Part shown: positions 4,818 through 5,848 of the stretch, one piece after another
Position numbering within the stretch: the stretch's first letter is position 1
Layout: each line of letters starts with the position of its first letter
Source: Candidatus Melainabacteria bacterium
GTDB taxonomy: Bacteria; Cyanobacteriota; Vampirovibrionia; Obscuribacterales; Obscuribacteraceae
DNA length: 5,848 nucleotides
NCBI GenBank assembly: GCA_014380105.1
Contig: JACMKL010000670.1
Coordinates: forward strand, 1-5,848
Direction of reading: 5' to 3'
Notes under the pieces: model-generated
What the model saw: the letters and a program-made list of their open reading frames with translations, nothing else
Told to the model about the DNA's origin: nothing
The model's database searches: none
Made by a program: the position numbers and the translations under genes

Positions 4818-5848
4818 TAGATTTTTGCTCTTTCTTTTCTACCGTAGAATTCGACTTCCATAGTCGGCTTTCCATTGGCGTCTTTTGAAGCAATGATTTT
4901 AGAGACTGAAAGCTTTGACTCGTCTGGCGACAGCCTGGTCTTGATGCCCACTTGCATATCACCTTCCTTAAAGCTCATTTGCTTCTCACCACCTCTGGTG
5001 CGCAACTCAAAGTTGATTGGTCCGTTTTCTTTCAAATACAAATTGGTAGCCTCGGTGCCAAGCACTTTGTGCATAGCTCCTTCTAATGGCTTTTTCAATT
5101 CCACTTTGGAAATTTTTGGATCAAAGCTTCCAGCAATCGCACCATCAGCAGTTCTTCGGATGCTGACGCTGTCTACGTTGTCGCGAAATGCGGTCAGTCC
5201 TTCTGCAACAGTTTTTCTAAAATCGGCATCCGACATCATACGACCCATTGGTCCATCAGTGCCGAGATGAGTTTTATCCAAACGCAATGCGCTATCAAGT
5301 CCGCTTGATTTTACGTCGACATGAGCATTGCCACGGCTGTCCGTGTCAAATCTCATCCACTCAGTGTGACCGTCTCGCACTCCTCGATGCTTGCCACGCG
5401 GTCCATAGACATCGGTCTTGCCTTTGAATTCTTCCATTCCTAATACATCAATGCGCTCAGGTTTTTCAGGATGCGTGCGCACATTGACGCTGAAGTCTCC
5501 GACTGTCGACCCTTTTGGTTTTGCCGATGCTCCGCCGAACGGTCCCAGACCAGTTATTTTGATGTTGGGAGAAGGCATACTGACTGCGGTTTTCAAATCA
5601 ACATCCACTTTAAATTCATTTGGATTGCGTGTCCTTTGCACGCTGATTGAATTGACATTATCGAGCGCGCTCAACTTATCGTTGTCTAAAAGTTTGGCCA
5701 GGACATCAAGCTTGTTGTCCGCAGGCTTGGCTAGTTTTGCCTTATCAGCCTCAGAAGGCTTGGCTTGTGCAGCTTGTTTGATCTGTGCGTCTATAATTTC
5801 GACCTTAGGATCTCTGACCAATTTGCCGTCTTGAAATGTCGAATTCGA
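4814..5848 (-). CDS. Orphan protein with internal duplication, 5' end outside the window
   Basis: This minus-strand frame is open from the right edge to TAA at 4816-4814, 344 codons visible. A TTG at 5821 could serve as a start, but it has no convincing ribosome binding site and the nine codons before it (reading S-N-S-T-F-Q-D-G-K) continue naturally, so the true start probably lies outside. Numbered from that TTG, residues 10-50 are Ala/Lys/Asp-rich and helical. The remainder is charged and looks beta-rich. Two segments repeat about 160 residues apart: DNVNSISVQRT (54-64) and DNVDSVSIRRT (214-224), each followed by strand-like stretches. Between them lies a Gly/Asp/Arg/His-rich region (about 130-195). 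There is no transmembrane segment and no enzyme motif I recognise, and the function is unknown. The gene converges on the barrel gene with overlapping stop codons. Confidence 0.72.
   Translation of the reverse strand, partial: SNSTFQDGKLVRDPKVEIIDAQIKQAAQAKPSEADKAKLAKPADNKLDVLAKLLDNDKLSALDNVNSISVQRTRNPNEFKVDVDLKTAVSMPSPNIKITGLGPFGGASAKPKGSTVGDFSVNVRTHPEKPERIDVLGMEEFKGKTDVYGPRGKHRGVRDGHTEWMRFDTDSRGNAHVDVKSSGLDSALRLDKTHLGTDGPMGRMMSDADFRKTVAEGLTAFRDNVDSVSIRRTADGAIAGSFDPKISKVELKKPLEGAMHKVLGTEATNLYLKENGPINFELRTRGGEKQMSFKEGDMQVGIKTRLSPDESKLSVSKIIASKDANGKPTMEVEFYGRKERAKIY

Noticed and set aside
4875..5834. Plus-strand frames opposite the right-hand gene
   Set aside because: They mirror the minus-strand coding sequence; their Ser/Leu-rich content is typical of antisense shadows, and the minus strand carries the internal protein repeat.
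1..5848. CRISPR array, tRNA, rRNA, insertion sequence or prophage signs
   Set aside because: No regularly spaced repeats, cloverleaf sequences, transposase or terminal inverted repeats were found on either strand.

Overview
This 5.8-kb stretch comes from a diderm (Gram-negative-type) bacterium of moderate, slightly AT-leaning composition. The evidence is a periplasmic OmpH/Skp-family chaperone gene with a signal peptide, followed by an exported protein that reads like an outer-membrane beta-barrel. The mix of genes (OmpH family, LRV-type repeats, a bacterial dienoyl-CoA isomerase, long orphan repeat proteins) would fit a Melainabacteria/Vampirovibrionia lineage such as Obscuribacterales. That placement is an impression from gene style, not something the sequence proves.

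Layout. (1) Positions 1-486, plus strand: the 3' part of an LRV/HEAT-like repeat protein, open to the left edge and closed by a strong intrinsic terminator (530-564). (2) 596-1423, plus strand: a crotonase-fold enzyme that keeps all three acidic residues of delta(3,5)-delta(2,4)-dienoyl-CoA isomerases, starting at GTG 596. (3) 1424-1944: no protein gene, but two diverged copies of one structured element of about 160-170 nt. Each ends in a perfect or near-perfect 10-bp terminator hairpin with compensatory base changes, so I call them a tandem pair of small RNAs. (4) 1945-2259, minus strand: a 104-aa orphan protein. (5) 2260-2814: a divergent intergenic region of about 555 bp with a perfect TATAAT near its right end. 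(6) 2815-3396 and 3438-4817, plus strand: a two-gene unit of OmpH/Skp-like chaperone and beta-barrel-like exported protein. (7) 4814-5848, minus strand: an orphan protein with an internal duplication, running off the right edge and overlapping the barrel gene tail-to-tail by 4 bp.

How the parts work together. The chaperone and barrel genes make functional sense as an operon, because Skp-type proteins hold unfolded outer-membrane proteins in the periplasm. The isomerase would serve beta-oxidation of unsaturated fatty acids, but no other pathway gene is present here. The RNA pair is the most notable and least explained element. It lies between convergent genes, its copies share sequence blocks at conserved spacing, and their terminator stems covary.
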